Assembly (NCBI GenBank): GCA_017633615.1
Contig: JAGBPB010000070.1
Span: 10,093-74,092, forward strand
Direction: 5' to 3'
Source: Bacteroidaceae bacterium
Lineage (GTDB): Bacteria; Bacteroidota; Bacteroidia; Bacteroidales; Bacteroidaceae
DNA length: 64,000 bases
A program made the position numbers and the translations under genes. Of the stretch, positions 33,289 through 46,414 are shown in pieces. Numbering within the stretch: the first letter of the stretch is position 1; the number at the start of each line of letters is the position of its first letter. Under the pieces are notes generated by a model. That model did not search any database and was not told where the DNA came from. It saw nothing but the letters and a program-made list of their open reading frames with translations.

Positions 33289-33450
33289 ATGGATAAAAGA
33301 TACGAGAAAATTATTGAGATGCCGCATCATACATCGGCCACAAGAAAACCGATGCCGCTCTGTAACAGGGCGGCACAGTTCTCTCCTTTTGCAGCTCTGA
33401 CAGGCTTTGAGGACATTATATCAGAAACTGCTGAAAGTGTTATTATTTGA
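33289..33450 (+). CDS. YolD-like small protein, partner of the Y-family polymerase
   Basis: This 53-residue protein starts four bases after the polymerase stop. Its sequence holds the compact motif MPHHTSATRKPM, then NRAAQFSPFAALTGFEDII and SETAES. That is the pattern of small YolD-like proteins found directly downstream of umuC/uvrX genes in Firmicutes and their mobile elements. Its role is unproven; it is thought to act with the polymerase. Its last eight bases overlap the end of the convergent propeller gene. Confidence 0.8.
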   Translation: MDKRYEKIIEMPHHTSATRKPMPLCNRAAQFSPFAALTGFEDIISETAESVII

Positions 33451-34654
33451 AGCGGAATTCTATCAGAACGGGATTATCATCATTCTGTTTCTTGAGTTCA
33501 TCAATGATCTGCTGGGCAAGCGGTGACATGGGAACGCTCTCATCAATGGCGGCATCACCCAGATTCTCTATGATAGCTATCTGATGGTTGCCGTTGCAGC
33601 CGGTAGGATCAATATCCTTTGCCAGGCCCGGAATACGCAGATGCTTGTAAACCTTGGTACCCTCATCGTTGTGAACCCAGTACAGATAGCGGCTGGTAGT
33701 GCCGAATGATGCATCGGCATTATAGTTTGTCCTGAAGCTTACGGTTTTGTCATCAACCATGATATTGAAGGTATTGGTTATCATTGGAGTAGCTGACACA
33801 GCCTCTGATATTGTCCTGTAGGCAAACTCCAACTCCACAATGTTAAGCACTTCCTTCTCAAATATAGCCTGAGCTTTTGACGGAACATCATTTGCTCCCA
33901 GTTTAAAACGGTACACATCCTTGACCTCCTTATCATCAAATGTGACAATCCTGTTCACAAAACCGGTAAGGCAGGTTGAACGGTTCTTGGGATTTACATA
34001 GAAAAGCTCCGGATAGCCCAGGAAAGATCTTTGCAGAGAGCTCTCACGATACAGCACAGTACCTTTTCTGAGATCACGCTCATCCCTGTCAACCAGAATC
34101 ATAGACTCCCTGGGGATATACATCTTTGTGCCCTCTATGCCCTTATTGTATTCATCCAGGAAATAGCCAAAGTATAGCATCTTGTCACCCAGATTCAGGA
34201 TGTTCTGAATCATGATATTAACCGGCTGCTTGCCTTTGAACTCAAGGGTATTTGCGTCATACGTTACCAGGTTGGAGTCATTCTCAATATAAATCGCGTT
34301 GTTGAATGAATCATAAGAGAAATCTTCAATGAAGTAATACTCTCCAGGACCGCGTCCCAGCCTGTCCAGGACTGAGGTAAGCTTGTAATTGTCAAAACGG
34401 AGAATCTTACGGCTGTCACTTGTGCGGGCCAACATAACGTCACCCCAACTCTTAATGCCACCTATGCCGTCCAACGGCCCATCGCACTCAAGCCGATGTA
34501 CGCGGAAATCATAAGCAATCTCTGTCAGATCAGCTTCTTCATCAATATCACCGGCGGTAATCACCTCAACGCCGTCAAGGTTGGTACTGGAATAACATCC
34601 CGCCATAACTGCCAATATGGGCAGTACAAACAAAAATTTAGGATACTTTCTCAT
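33443..34654 (-). CDS. 6-bladed beta-propeller lipoprotein
   Basis: This 403-residue lipoprotein has lipobox MAGCYSS with Cys near residue 19. The body is built of repeated strand motifs typical of the Bacteroidales 6-bladed beta-propeller proteins, for example DGIGGIKSWGDVMLARTSDSRKILRFD (split), RGPGEYYFIEDFSYD, NLVTYDANTLEF and YLYWVHNDEGTKVYKHL. These are surface or periplasmic proteins of unknown binding function. It ends near EFRFK, overlapping the YolD-like gene by eight bases on the opposite strand. It has its own -7 box and no operon partner. Confidence 0.85.
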   Translation of the reverse strand: MRKYPKFLFVLPILAVMAGCYSSTNLDGVEVITAGDIDEEADLTEIAYDFRVHRLECDGPLDGIGGIKSWGDVMLARTSDSRKILRFDNYKLTSVLDRLGRGPGEYYFIEDFSYDSFNNAIYIENDSNLVTYDANTLEFKGKQPVNIMIQNILNLGDKMLYFGYFLDEYNKGIEGTKMYIPRESMILVDRDERDLRKGTVLYRESSLQRSFLGYPELFYVNPKNRSTCLTGFVNRIVTFDDKEVKDVYRFKLGANDVPSKAQAIFEKEVLNIVELEFAYRTISEAVSATPMITNTFNIMVDDKTVSFRTNYNADASFGTTSRYLYWVHNDEGTKVYKHLRIPGLAKDIDPTGCNGNHQIAIIENLGDAAIDESVPMSPLAQQIIDELKKQNDDNPVLIEFRFK

Positions 34655-34687
34655 AAAACAATAATTATTGGTTAAAGCTATTTGTCA

Positions 34688-34695
34688 CAAAGATA
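34688..34695 (-). promoter_or_regulatory. Bacteroidetes -7 box for the propeller gene
   Basis: TATCTTTG on the minus strand, 33 bases before the ATG at 34654. Confidence 0.6.
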
Positions 34696-34721
34696 GAGAT
34701 ATTTTTCAATAACTAAAACTT

Positions 34722-36263
34722 TTATTTCAGCGAACCGGTGGCACGGAAAGCATCCAGCTTTACGAAACAGTGACGGTCTATTATCTCCTCCAGCTCACGG
34801 TCAAAGTTATGACGGATCTCTATCTCCGGTCCGAACATAAAGCACTCACCGTTCTCTTTCGTATAAGGATGCCACTCAGGCAGGCCTTCCACATTGGGAT
34901 TACCCGTGTAGGCAAAATTGGCCCATGACTGCGCCATGCGGTCAGCCAGACGCAAGTCTGACTCTGACGGATTGGGCAGGTCACGCCCGGCCAGATGCAA
35001 CGTGTTGAAGCAGAAGTTCAGCTCAGCACCGTGCGCAGACACATGAGTTGAGGGCGATTTCCACGTGAACATGTAGTTATAGACCGGAGCTTTTTGGGAT
35101 TCCGATGCGGCATCGGCGGTAATGATGGTCTTGGCACGGAACAGCCAGTCTATTGACGGCAGATCCTGCGGGATGTAATCGGGCCACGCTTTGGCAAGCG
35201 CCTCAGCATAAGCATCGGTCTCATCACCAAATGTACCCCTGACAGCATCCTTAGCTTCATCAAGAGTCATCACACGGTTGTACTGACCGCGCTGAAGTTC
35301 ATTGAAGGTTGTTCCTATTACAAGAGGAATATCACTGGATATCTCAGCAAAATCCGGTTGGAAAGGCTGCTGGAGCAACACTTCGCCGTCAGGCACCGGG
35401 CCGAATCCCCACATGATAGGCGTGCCGGGGGTGCGGACCAGCCCTCTTGCGGAGAGCGCACGCTGACCGGCCTGATAAAGTTTATCATACGGAACATCCT
35501 TTATGCGGTCAGGCTCATTATGCGGAATACCCAACTCATCCAGAACAGCCAGGCCAAGTTCCTCTGTCATAGCCTTATAGTTCACGTTCAGTATCGTTCC
35601 GCTCATGATTATCGCCTTGTGGAACAGGCCCTGGGCTGCAGGCATGCACATCAGTGTACCCACCTTGCCGCCCCCACCTGACTCGCCGAATATGGTCACG
35701 TTGTTTGGGTCACCGCCAAACTTTTCAATATTGTCACGCACCCATTCCAGCGCCTTTACAGCATCCATCATACCCACATTTCCGGAGTATTTGTACTTGG
35801 GATCACCTGTGCCGGACAGATCCAGAAATCCTATTATATTGAGACGATGGTTCAGGCTTACTACAACCACATCCTTCCCCGCCAGTCCCATACCCGGATT
35901 CCAGGCCGATGTACCTGAATCAAATCCGCCTCCGTGGCACCAGAACATAACGGGTTTCTTACCCTTGGTATCAGTGGTCCATACGTTCAGCACGCAGCAA
36001 TCCTCACTGCTGCCCGGCTGGATACGACCGCCCTGCAGGGACTGGGGTCCCCACTCAGTGCAATCCAGTATGGTATCCCACTTGGCAACCGGAGCCGGCG
36101 GCATGCAACGCTCAGCCTTAGCGTAAGGAATGCCCTTGAACGCCATTGTACCTTCCTCTTCAAATCCGCGCACCGGACCATTAGTAGTCTTGATCACGTA
36201 CGGATCATTCTGGCAGCTCGCCATAACCGGTACAAATAATAAAAGTAATAAAATCCTTTTCAT
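34722..36263 (-). CDS. Type-B carboxylesterase lipoprotein
   Basis: This 513-residue alpha/beta hydrolase is an exported lipoprotein (LLLLLFVPVMASCQND). It has the oxyanion-hole motif WCHGGGFDSGTS, the nucleophile elbow FGESGGGGKVG (Ser near residue 195), the family landmark EDCCVLNVWT and the catalytic His in HVSAHGAELNF (near residue 437). It hydrolyses carboxylic esters; the natural substrate is unknown, and polysaccharide or bile-derived esters are only possibilities. No glycan-utilisation genes adjoin it. Upstream is a 142-base gap with three triloop hairpins and then the ettA gene. Confidence 0.93.
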   Translation of the reverse strand: MKRILLLLLFVPVMASCQNDPYVIKTTNGPVRGFEEEGTMAFKGIPYAKAERCMPPAPVAKWDTILDCTEWGPQSLQGGRIQPGSSEDCCVLNVWTTDTKGKKPVMFWCHGGGFDSGTSAWNPGMGLAGKDVVVVSLNHRLNIIGFLDLSGTGDPKYKYSGNVGMMDAVKALEWVRDNIEKFGGDPNNVTIFGESGGGGKVGTLMCMPAAQGLFHKAIIMSGTILNVNYKAMTEELGLAVLDELGIPHNEPDRIKDVPYDKLYQAGQRALSARGLVRTPGTPIMWGFGPVPDGEVLLQQPFQPDFAEISSDIPLVIGTTFNELQRGQYNRVMTLDEAKDAVRGTFGDETDAYAEALAKAWPDYIPQDLPSIDWLFRAKTIITADAASESQKAPVYNYMFTWKSPSTHVSAHGAELNFCFNTLHLAGRDLPNPSESDLRLADRMAQSWANFAYTGNPNVEGLPEWHPYTKENGECFMFGPEIEIRHNFDRELEEIIDRHCFVKLDAFRATGSLK

Positions 36264-36306
36264 ATCTCAAACATTAATTCTAATTAGGTCTCCAGTTCTG
36301 CTATTA

Positions 36307-36367
36307 GTCCGAAGGACCCGGCTGGAAGCCGGCAAGCGACTGAAGGGAGCGCGTTTGCAGAGCAAAC
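36307..36367. repeat. Cluster of three purine-triloop hairpins
   Basis: Three back-to-back perfect inverted repeats with 3-base loops lie within 61 bases: GTCC-GAA-GGAC (36307-36317), CCGGCT-GGA-AGCCGG (36318-36332) and GTTTGC-AGA-GCAAAC (36353-36367). They lie between ettA and the esterase gene, with no T-run. They may be a REP-like element or a structured leader of the esterase mRNA. Confidence 0.6.
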
Positions 36368-36405
36368 TAAAATGATGTCGAAAAACAGGAACCGAAGGGA
36401 ATACA

Positions 36406-38097
36406 TTACTGCAACTTGCGGTAATGTATTCTTTTCGGCTCCTGATAGCCAAGCTGTTTGATCTTGTAGTCCTCGTAGTCAGAGTAAGAACCCTCATAGA
36501 AGACAACCTTGGAGTCACCCTCAAAGCTCAAAATGTGAGTGCAGATGCGGTCCAGGAACCAACGGTCGTGACTTACAACAACAGCGCAACCGGCAAAATC
36601 ATCCAGACCCTCCTCAAGAGCACGCAGGGTGTTTACGTCGATATCGTTGGTAGGCTCATCAAGCAGCAGCACGTTGCCCTCTTCCTTGAGTGCCATAGCC
36701 AGCTGCAAGCGGTTTCGCTCACCACCTGACAGCACGCCGCACTTCTTCTCCTGATCGGCGCCGGTAAAGTTGAACCGGCCCAGATAAGCGCGTGCGTTAA
36801 TGTCACGACCACCCATGCGGATGATCTCGTTTCCGCCGCTTACCACCTGATAAACGCTCTTCTCAGGGTCAATATCCTTGTGCTGCTGGTCAACGTAAGC
36901 AATCTTCACGGTCTCACCGATCTCAAACGAACCGGCATCGACCTTCTCCAGACCCATAATAAGTCTGAACAGAGTGGTCTTACCAGCACCGTTAGGGCCG
37001 ATAACGCCCACAATGCCGTTTGGCGGGAGCGAGAAGTTCAGGTCATCAAACAGCAGTTTGTCGCCGAACGCCTTCGCAACGTTATGAGCCTCAATGACTT
37101 TGTTACCAAGACGCGGACCGTTGGGAATGAATATTTCCAGCTTCTCTTCCTTGGCCTTGACGTCCTCATTCATCAGCTTGTCATAAGAGTTCAGACGGGC
37201 CTTACCCTTGGCCTGACGGGCCTTGGGCGCCATTCTGACCCACTCCAGCTCGCGCTCCAGGGTCTTGCGGCGCTTTGAAGCCTGTTTCTCCTCCTGGGCC
37301 AGACGCTGTGATTTCTGCTCCAGCCAACCCGAGTAGTTGCCCTTCCATGGAATTCCCTCGCCGCGGTCCAGTTCAAGAATCCAACCGGCTACGTTATCAA
37401 GGAAGTATCTATCGTGTGTTACTGCAATTACAGTTCCTGAATACTGGTTCAGATGCTGCTCCAGCCACTGAATACTCTCGGCATCCAGATGGTTGGTAGG
37501 CTCGTCAAGCAACAGAATATCAGGCTGTTGCAACAGCAGTCGACACAAAGCCACGCGGCGGCGCTCACCACCAGACAGCACACCCGCCTTCTGATCCTCA
37601 GGCGGACAGCGCAGCGCATCCATCGCCTGCTCCAGACGGTTATCGATGTTCCAGGCATCGGTCGCATCAATCATATCCTGGAGCTCGGCCTGACGTGCCA
37701 TGAGCGCATCCATCTTGTCCTGGTCCTCATAGTACTCCGGTAGCTCAAACTTATGGTTCACCTCATCGTACTCCTTAAGGGTGTCATAAATCTGCTGCAC
37801 GCCCTCCATCACAATCTCCTTTACGGTCTTGTCAGGATCCAGAACCGGCTCCTGCGGCAGATAACCCACGCTGTAACCCGGGCTGAATACCACCTGACCC
37901 TGGAAACTCTTCTCAATACCGGCAATAATCTTGAGCAGAGTGGATTTACCGCTACCGTTAAGACCGATGATACCGATCTTTGCGCCGTAAAAGAATGAAA
38001 GGTAAATATCCTTGAGTACCTGTTTGTTGTTCTGGAAGGCCTTGCTCACGCCCACCATCGAGAAGATAATCTTCTTGTCGTCTGTAGTCTGTGCCAT
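36406..38097 (-). CDS. ettA: EttA-type ABC-F translation factor
   Basis: This 563-residue soluble protein has two ABC domains and no membrane part. The first has GLNGSGKSTLLKIIAG, LSGGERRRVALCRLLL and LLLDEPTNHLDAESIQ. The second has GPNGAGKTTLFRLIMG, LSGGERNRLQLAMALK and LLLDEPTNDIDVNTLR. The interdomain linker contains the Arg/Lys-rich WVRMAPKARQAKGKARLNSY motif, and the arm region follows the first Walker A. It binds the ribosomal E site and gates entry into elongation according to the energy state. Length matches E. coli EttA. It is monocistronic with its own -7 box. Confidence 0.95.
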   Translation of the reverse strand: MAQTTDDKKIIFSMVGVSKAFQNNKQVLKDIYLSFFYGAKIGIIGLNGSGKSTLLKIIAGIEKSFQGQVVFSPGYSVGYLPQEPVLDPDKTVKEIVMEGVQQIYDTLKEYDEVNHKFELPEYYEDQDKMDALMARQAELQDMIDATDAWNIDNRLEQAMDALRCPPEDQKAGVLSGGERRRVALCRLLLQQPDILLLDEPTNHLDAESIQWLEQHLNQYSGTVIAVTHDRYFLDNVAGWILELDRGEGIPWKGNYSGWLEQKSQRLAQEEKQASKRRKTLERELEWVRMAPKARQAKGKARLNSYDKLMNEDVKAKEEKLEIFIPNGPRLGNKVIEAHNVAKAFGDKLLFDDLNFSLPPNGIVGVIGPNGAGKTTLFRLIMGLEKVDAGSFEIGETVKIAYVDQQHKDIDPEKSVYQVVSGGNEIIRMGGRDINARAYLGRFNFTGADQEKKCGVLSGGERNRLQLAMALKEEGNVLLLDEPTNDIDVNTLRALEEGLDDFAGCAVVVSHDRWFLDRICTHILSFEGDSKVVFYEGSYSDYEDYKIKQLGYQEPKRIHYRKLQ

Positions 38098-38115
38098 TTA
38101 AAGAAACTTTATTGG

Positions 38116-38123
38116 CAAAGATA
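38116..38123 (-). promoter_or_regulatory. Bacteroidetes -7 box for ettA
   Basis: TATCTTTG on the minus strand, 18 bases before the ATG at 38097. Confidence 0.6.
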
Positions 38124-38147
38124 CAAAAAACTATTGAACAGCTCTTT

Positions 38148-43038
<4,891 letters not shown>

Positions 43039-43058
43039 AATTCTCATATATTGTTCCG

Positions 43059-43066
43059 CAAAGTTA
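43059..43066 (-). promoter_or_regulatory. Bacteroidetes -7 box for the GH97-GH2 operon
   Basis: TAACTTTG on the minus strand, 20 bases before the ATG at 43038. Confidence 0.55.
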
Positions 43067-43098
43067 AGCGGTTTTTTCTTTTTTGCAGAAATCAGTTT

Positions 43099-43106
43099 TA
43101 CTTTTG
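43099..43106 (+). promoter_or_regulatory. Candidate -7 box for the ECF sigma operon
   Basis: TACTTTTG matches TAnnTTTG, 36 bases before the ATG at 43143 and divergent from the GH97 promoter. The sigma factor could also drive a different, unrecognised promoter here. Confidence 0.45.
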
Positions 43107-43142
43107 GAGTGTTTTTGCAACCTATATACAGAGGGAACAAGA

Positions 43143-43643
43143 ATGACAAGGCAGGAATTTGACATATTCACAGTATCTGTCAGGAACAAACTTCTGGCGT
43201 TGGCCTGGCGATACAAGGCCGGCGCCGGCATGAATGATGATCCTGAAGACATTGTACAGGAATCCCTGCTTACCCTGTGGCGCCTTATCTCTGAAGGCTA
43301 TCCCGTAAAGGACGTTGAGGCACTATCCGTCAGAATAACCAAGAACCTTGCTGCAGCAAACATACGCAGTCATAAGAATGAAACCGTATCGCTTAAAGAC
43401 ATAGAGATTGAAGGCGGGGCATCGGCCACTGAACTTACTGATGTCGATGACCGCAGCACTATACGCCAGGAACTGTATAGGGCACTCACCGATACGCAGC
43501 GCCATTATCTGGAACTGAGAAACGAACTTGGCCTGTCACTTGATGATATTGCCAAGATGACCGGCAAGCCCAAGACAAGCATAAAATCAACCATATCAGC
43601 AGCCCGAAAGCAGATGCTGGAGCAAATAAAGAAACCTATATGA
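43143..43643 (+). CDS. ECF-type RNA polymerase sigma factor
   Basis: This 166-residue protein has a sigma region 2 core in DDPEDIVQESLLTLWRLISEG and a region 4 HTH in LTDTQRHYLELRNELGLSLD followed by DIAKMTGKPKTSIKSTISAA. There is no region 1 or 3, as in ECF factors. The ATG at 43143 is chosen over an earlier frame start that would precede the likely transcription start. The next gene overlaps by four bases and has one membrane segment, which is the usual sigma/anti-sigma pairing. No TonB receptor/SusD pair adjoins, so it is not the typical polysaccharide-locus sigma factor. Its regulon is unknown. Confidence 0.9.
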   Translation: MTRQEFDIFTVSVRNKLLALAWRYKAGAGMNDDPEDIVQESLLTLWRLISEGYPVKDVEALSVRITKNLAAANIRSHKNETVSLKDIEIEGGASATELTDVDDRSTIRQELYRALTDTQRHYLELRNELGLSLDDIAKMTGKPKTSIKSTISAARKQMLEQIKKPI

Positions 43644-44119
43644 TAAAGGACAAGAAACATAGGCAGAAACTCATAGCCAGATACCTGGAGGCCGATACTA
43701 CCATTCAGGAGGAGATTATGCTGGCGGAGTACTACATGACCCACAAGCCCGATGCCGATGAGTCTGACATAGCCCGCCTTATACTTATGGATCATCCTAA
43801 GGCCGATGTGCTGTCAGACACGGAGCGCAGCAAAAACATCCGCCACATAAGCCTGGCTTTTACAGCCATAGCCGCATGCATAGCCCTGATGGTTATGTTC
43901 ATCGTACCGCGAGGCGGCCAATTCACCCCGATAGAGATTGCAGAGAACATTAATATACTGATGGAAATGAACGTTCAGGATGTTGAATCCATTGTTGCAG
44001 AGCCCAAAGGTACCAGGGTTATTCTGACAGCAAACATGAAGGACGGAAGCTCGAGCACCTTCATAATGGTCCGCAACTGGAAGGACGGATCCACCAGGAT
44101 ACTTGCACAAAACAATTAA
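43640..44119 (+). CDS. Probable anti-sigma factor (single-pass membrane protein)
   Basis: This 159-residue protein is unrecognised at family level. It has a charged cytoplasmic N-domain (KKHRQKLIARYLEADTTIQE), one membrane segment at about residues 70-90 (ISLAFTAIAACIALMVMFIV) and a small C-terminal outside domain (IEIAENINILMEMNVQDVES). The ATGA overlap with the sigma-factor gene and the topology make an anti-sigma role likely. The N-domain lacks an obvious zinc motif (no HxxxCxxC). The function is inferred from position and topology only. Confidence 0.6.
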   Translation: MIKDKKHRQKLIARYLEADTTIQEEIMLAEYYMTHKPDADESDIARLILMDHPKADVLSDTERSKNIRHISLAFTAIAACIALMVMFIVPRGGQFTPIEIAENINILMEMNVQDVESIVAEPKGTRVILTANMKDGSSSTFIMVRNWKDGSTRILAQNN

Positions 44120-44132
44120 AAATCAAACAATT

Positions 44133-44615
44133 ATGCTTACGTTATTACTTTCAGCACTTATCGCAACCGCTCCCAACACTGGAGAGATATCAGCCCAGGC
44201 CGATACTGTCAACCGCTATAACATTGACAGAAAGGATATCCCCAACTTTGACGGCTCACAGCTTGTGGGGGCATCAATAGTCTATTATGACATTTTGGTC
44301 ACCAATGAGAACGGTAAGGTGATAAAGAACCATCTTATTACCACAGAGAAGTATATAAAGGACAACAACATCCCTCCCGCAACAGGTATAACAATGATCC
44401 GTCCAAGCAACGAATCCATAATTATCAGGGAAACTGTACCCGGGGCAAAGGATAACGTGATCTACTACGTCAATGACAAGAAAGTTGATGAAGAAAAAGT
44501 CAAGGAGATCAAGCCCTCAAATATCAAATCCATTACAGTCCTAAAGGACAAGGCTGCGGTTGAAGTTTACGGTGAGGAAGCCCGGGCCGGCGTGGTTGTC
44601 ATCACCACAAAATGA
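44133..44615 (+). CDS. Small exported protein with TonB-plug-like C-terminus
   Basis: This 160-residue protein has a signal peptide (MLTLLLSALIATAPNTG). The C-terminal 30 residues (IKSITVLKDKAAVEVYGEEA then RAGVVVITTK) match the end of TonB-receptor plug domains, a segment also found at the tails of some Bacteroidales BlaR1-like and carrier proteins. There is no barrel, so it cannot be a receptor. It may be a signalling module of the sigma/anti-sigma cassette. The ATG at 44133 lies 13 bases after the previous stop; a TTG at 44103 is an alternative. A strong terminator follows. Confidence 0.65.
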   Translation: MLTLLLSALIATAPNTGEISAQADTVNRYNIDRKDIPNFDGSQLVGASIVYYDILVTNENGKVIKNHLITTEKYIKDNNIPPATGITMIRPSNESIIIRETVPGAKDNVIYYVNDKKVDEEKVKEIKPSNIKSITVLKDKAAVEVYGEEARAGVVVITTK

Positions 44616-44621
44616 TAAAAT

Positions 44622-44659
44622 GAACCCCGAGAGCAACAAAAACTCCCGGGGTTCTTTTT
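44622..44659 (+). terminator. Intrinsic terminator of the sigma cassette
   Basis: GAACCCCG (44622-44629) pairs with CGGGGTTC (44647-44654), continued by GAG/CTC inside after one mismatch, then five T. It also separates the convergent DUF4332 gene. Confidence 0.85.
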
Positions 44660-44683
44660 ACTTCTGGTTGTTACTTGACAGAA

Positions 44684-45091
44684 TCAATATGTAACTGTGG
44701 GCTCAAGAGTCTTGGCCTGGGCAATCATCTTTTCCAGTTCAGAAACAGAAGGAACCCTGTTGCACAGATTCTTCTCATTGTTTACTGCCACAAGTTTGGG
44801 CTGCAGATTAGCAGGAACCCTGTGACGGAACTCCTTGATGGTGTCAACACCGGCAGCCTCAAGCAGTTCTGCAAACTGGCCGGCAATTCCGTTTACGCGG
44901 AACAGGTCAGCATGGTTAGTCCATTTAAGAATGAGCTTGGGAGAAATGCCTGTAGCCTCTGCAATCTTTACACGACCTTTCTTGGCTGCGCACTGTTTCA
45001 GCAGATCATCGGTAGTCTTAATACCGGCAGTTGCCAACTTGGCTGCATATGCAGCTCCAATACCTTCAACTTGTTCAATTTTGTAACTCAT
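44684..45091 (-). CDS. DUF4332 helix-hairpin-helix-like protein
   Basis: This 135-residue small cytoplasmic protein has two tandem helix-hairpin-helix-like units: IEQVEGIGAAYAAKLATAGI then TTDDLLKQCA, and ADLFRVNGIAGQFAELLEAAG then VDTIKEFRHR. This matches DUF4332 proteins, which resemble the DNA-binding parts of RuvA or polymerase beta. The function is unknown; binding of nucleic acid is plausible from the fold. It stands alone on the minus strand. The 274-base gap on its upstream side (45092-45365) holds its own unmarked promoter and the divergent promoter of the next gene, and nothing else that I can see. Confidence 0.8.
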   Translation of the reverse strand: MSYKIEQVEGIGAAYAAKLATAGIKTTDDLLKQCAAKKGRVKIAEATGISPKLILKWTNHADLFRVNGIAGQFAELLEAAGVDTIKEFRHRVPANLQPKLVAVNNEKNLCNRVPSVSELEKMIAQAKTLEPTVTY

Positions 45092-45322
45092 ATCTGTCCT
45101 TATTAAGTTAGTTGATTAGTGGCCTAAAATTAGTGCATTATAATTGAACAAACAATCTCAAACTATGTATTTTTTCAAATTATTTTTGCGGGAACAATAT
45201 TAGGCATAACTATTGAAACTCTGTTTAAGATTGAGAATACTGATTGAACCCGTAATGCGACAAATGTGGACAAACTCTTATAAATTAATATTTTTCAAAA
45301 CAGATGTTAATCAAAAAATGGA

Positions 45323-45330
45323 TATATTTG
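45323..45330 (+). promoter_or_regulatory. Bacteroidetes -7 box for the 45366 gene
   Basis: TATATTTG in context GATATATTTGC, the same as before the paralog at 30860. Confidence 0.6.
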
Positions 45331-45365
45331 CAACCGATAAACTTAAACCTTAAACGATTCTGCTT

Positions 45366-46328
45366 ATGAAGAAAACCGCTACTACTTTTTTGTTCGGAAT
45401 GATTTTTATGGTATCAGCACACGCTCAGACTCCTAATTTCAAGGGTTTGAACGGTCTTGTGCTTGACAGCACCTACACCACCTCTGCTGACGGAACACGC
45501 ACTTTCAAGAGTGTTTTTTTCTATAACAGCAACAAAGATCTTACATCAATGGAGAGCTACGATTATGATGAGAATATGTCAGCCTTTCTGTCCACCCGTG
45601 CCGAGATCACCTATCAGAATGACGGATACATCGAGTCAGAGATTTTTTACGATAAAGATGAAGAAACCGGAGAGTTTGTTATGACTTCCAAGTATGTGTT
45701 TTCTGAATGGAACGAGATCAACAAGGAACCCGGAGTTTCCATAATATACGTCCTTGATGAAGACAATCCAGAAGCCGGCCTTCAGCCTGCTGGTAAACAA
45801 GAAATCTTTTTCAACGATAATGGACTGCCTCTTGACTATCATCTTTACGAATTGAATGAAAATGACGACTGGGAATTAGCAGGTAAAGGACATTTAGAAT
45901 ACAATGAAGACGGAGTCCTGGTGAGCGATGAAGGATCCATGACAATGGAGGTGGAAGGAGAAACATATAATTATCAGACCATGACAACATATGAATATGA
46001 CGGTCATGGGAACGTTTCTAAAGAGATAACAACCACGAAGATGTTTGGCATGGTGATGGGAACTACCACCATCATATATGAAAATGAGTATTATGATGAC
46101 GGCAATCTGAAGATGATAAAGTCCGACACTGACAGAGGATACGCTGAGCATGAAATAGAGTTTGAATACTATTTCTGGGGTAACGGAAATACCACTCTGA
46201 TACGTTCTATTGAAGCCGCCAAGAAACTTGCCGGAATATACTTTGACCTGAGCGGACGCCGGCATCAGGGTACTCCCACAGAAAAAGGCATTTATATCAT
46301 TGAGGGCAGAAAGGTGATTGTTGAATGA
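45366..46328 (+). CDS. Secreted protein with YD-type repeats and sorting-domain-like tail (paralog of 30860-31708)
   Basis: This 320-residue protein of unknown function has a signal peptide (MKKTATTFLFGMIFMVSAHA). It shares with the 30860 product the opening GLNGL.LDS, the middle motifs FYNSNKDL, YEYDGHGNVSKE and NEYYDDGNLK, the segment GNGNTTLIRSIEAA and the tail IYFDLSGRRHQGTPTEKGIY. The tail is close to the short C-terminal sorting-like domain of many secreted Bacteroidales proteins. The bases around the start (CTGCTTATGAAGAAAACC) are identical in the two genes. It is monocistronic. Binding or adhesion is possible but unsupported. Confidence 0.8.
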   Translation: MKKTATTFLFGMIFMVSAHAQTPNFKGLNGLVLDSTYTTSADGTRTFKSVFFYNSNKDLTSMESYDYDENMSAFLSTRAEITYQNDGYIESEIFYDKDEETGEFVMTSKYVFSEWNEINKEPGVSIIYVLDEDNPEAGLQPAGKQEIFFNDNGLPLDYHLYELNENDDWELAGKGHLEYNEDGVLVSDEGSMTMEVEGETYNYQTMTTYEYDGHGNVSKEITTTKMFGMVMGTTTIIYENEYYDDGNLKMIKSDTDRGYAEHEIEFEYYFWGNGNTTLIRSIEAAKKLAGIYFDLSGRRHQGTPTEKGIYIIEGRKVIVE

Positions 46329-46398
46329 AGCTTAAGGATTCAACCTTTCAACTAATGTTAAAATAGGCGACAACAGAACAATCAATTGAAATGTTACA

Positions 46399-46406
46399 TA
46401 CCTTTG
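46399..46406 (+). promoter_or_regulatory. Bacteroidetes -7 box for the aromatic operon leader
   Basis: TACCTTTG matches TAnnTTTG and ends only eight bases before the leader-peptide ATG at 46415. The leader transcript must therefore begin with a very short, or almost no, untranslated region. Confidence 0.65.
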
Positions 46407-46414
46407 CGCCCGGA

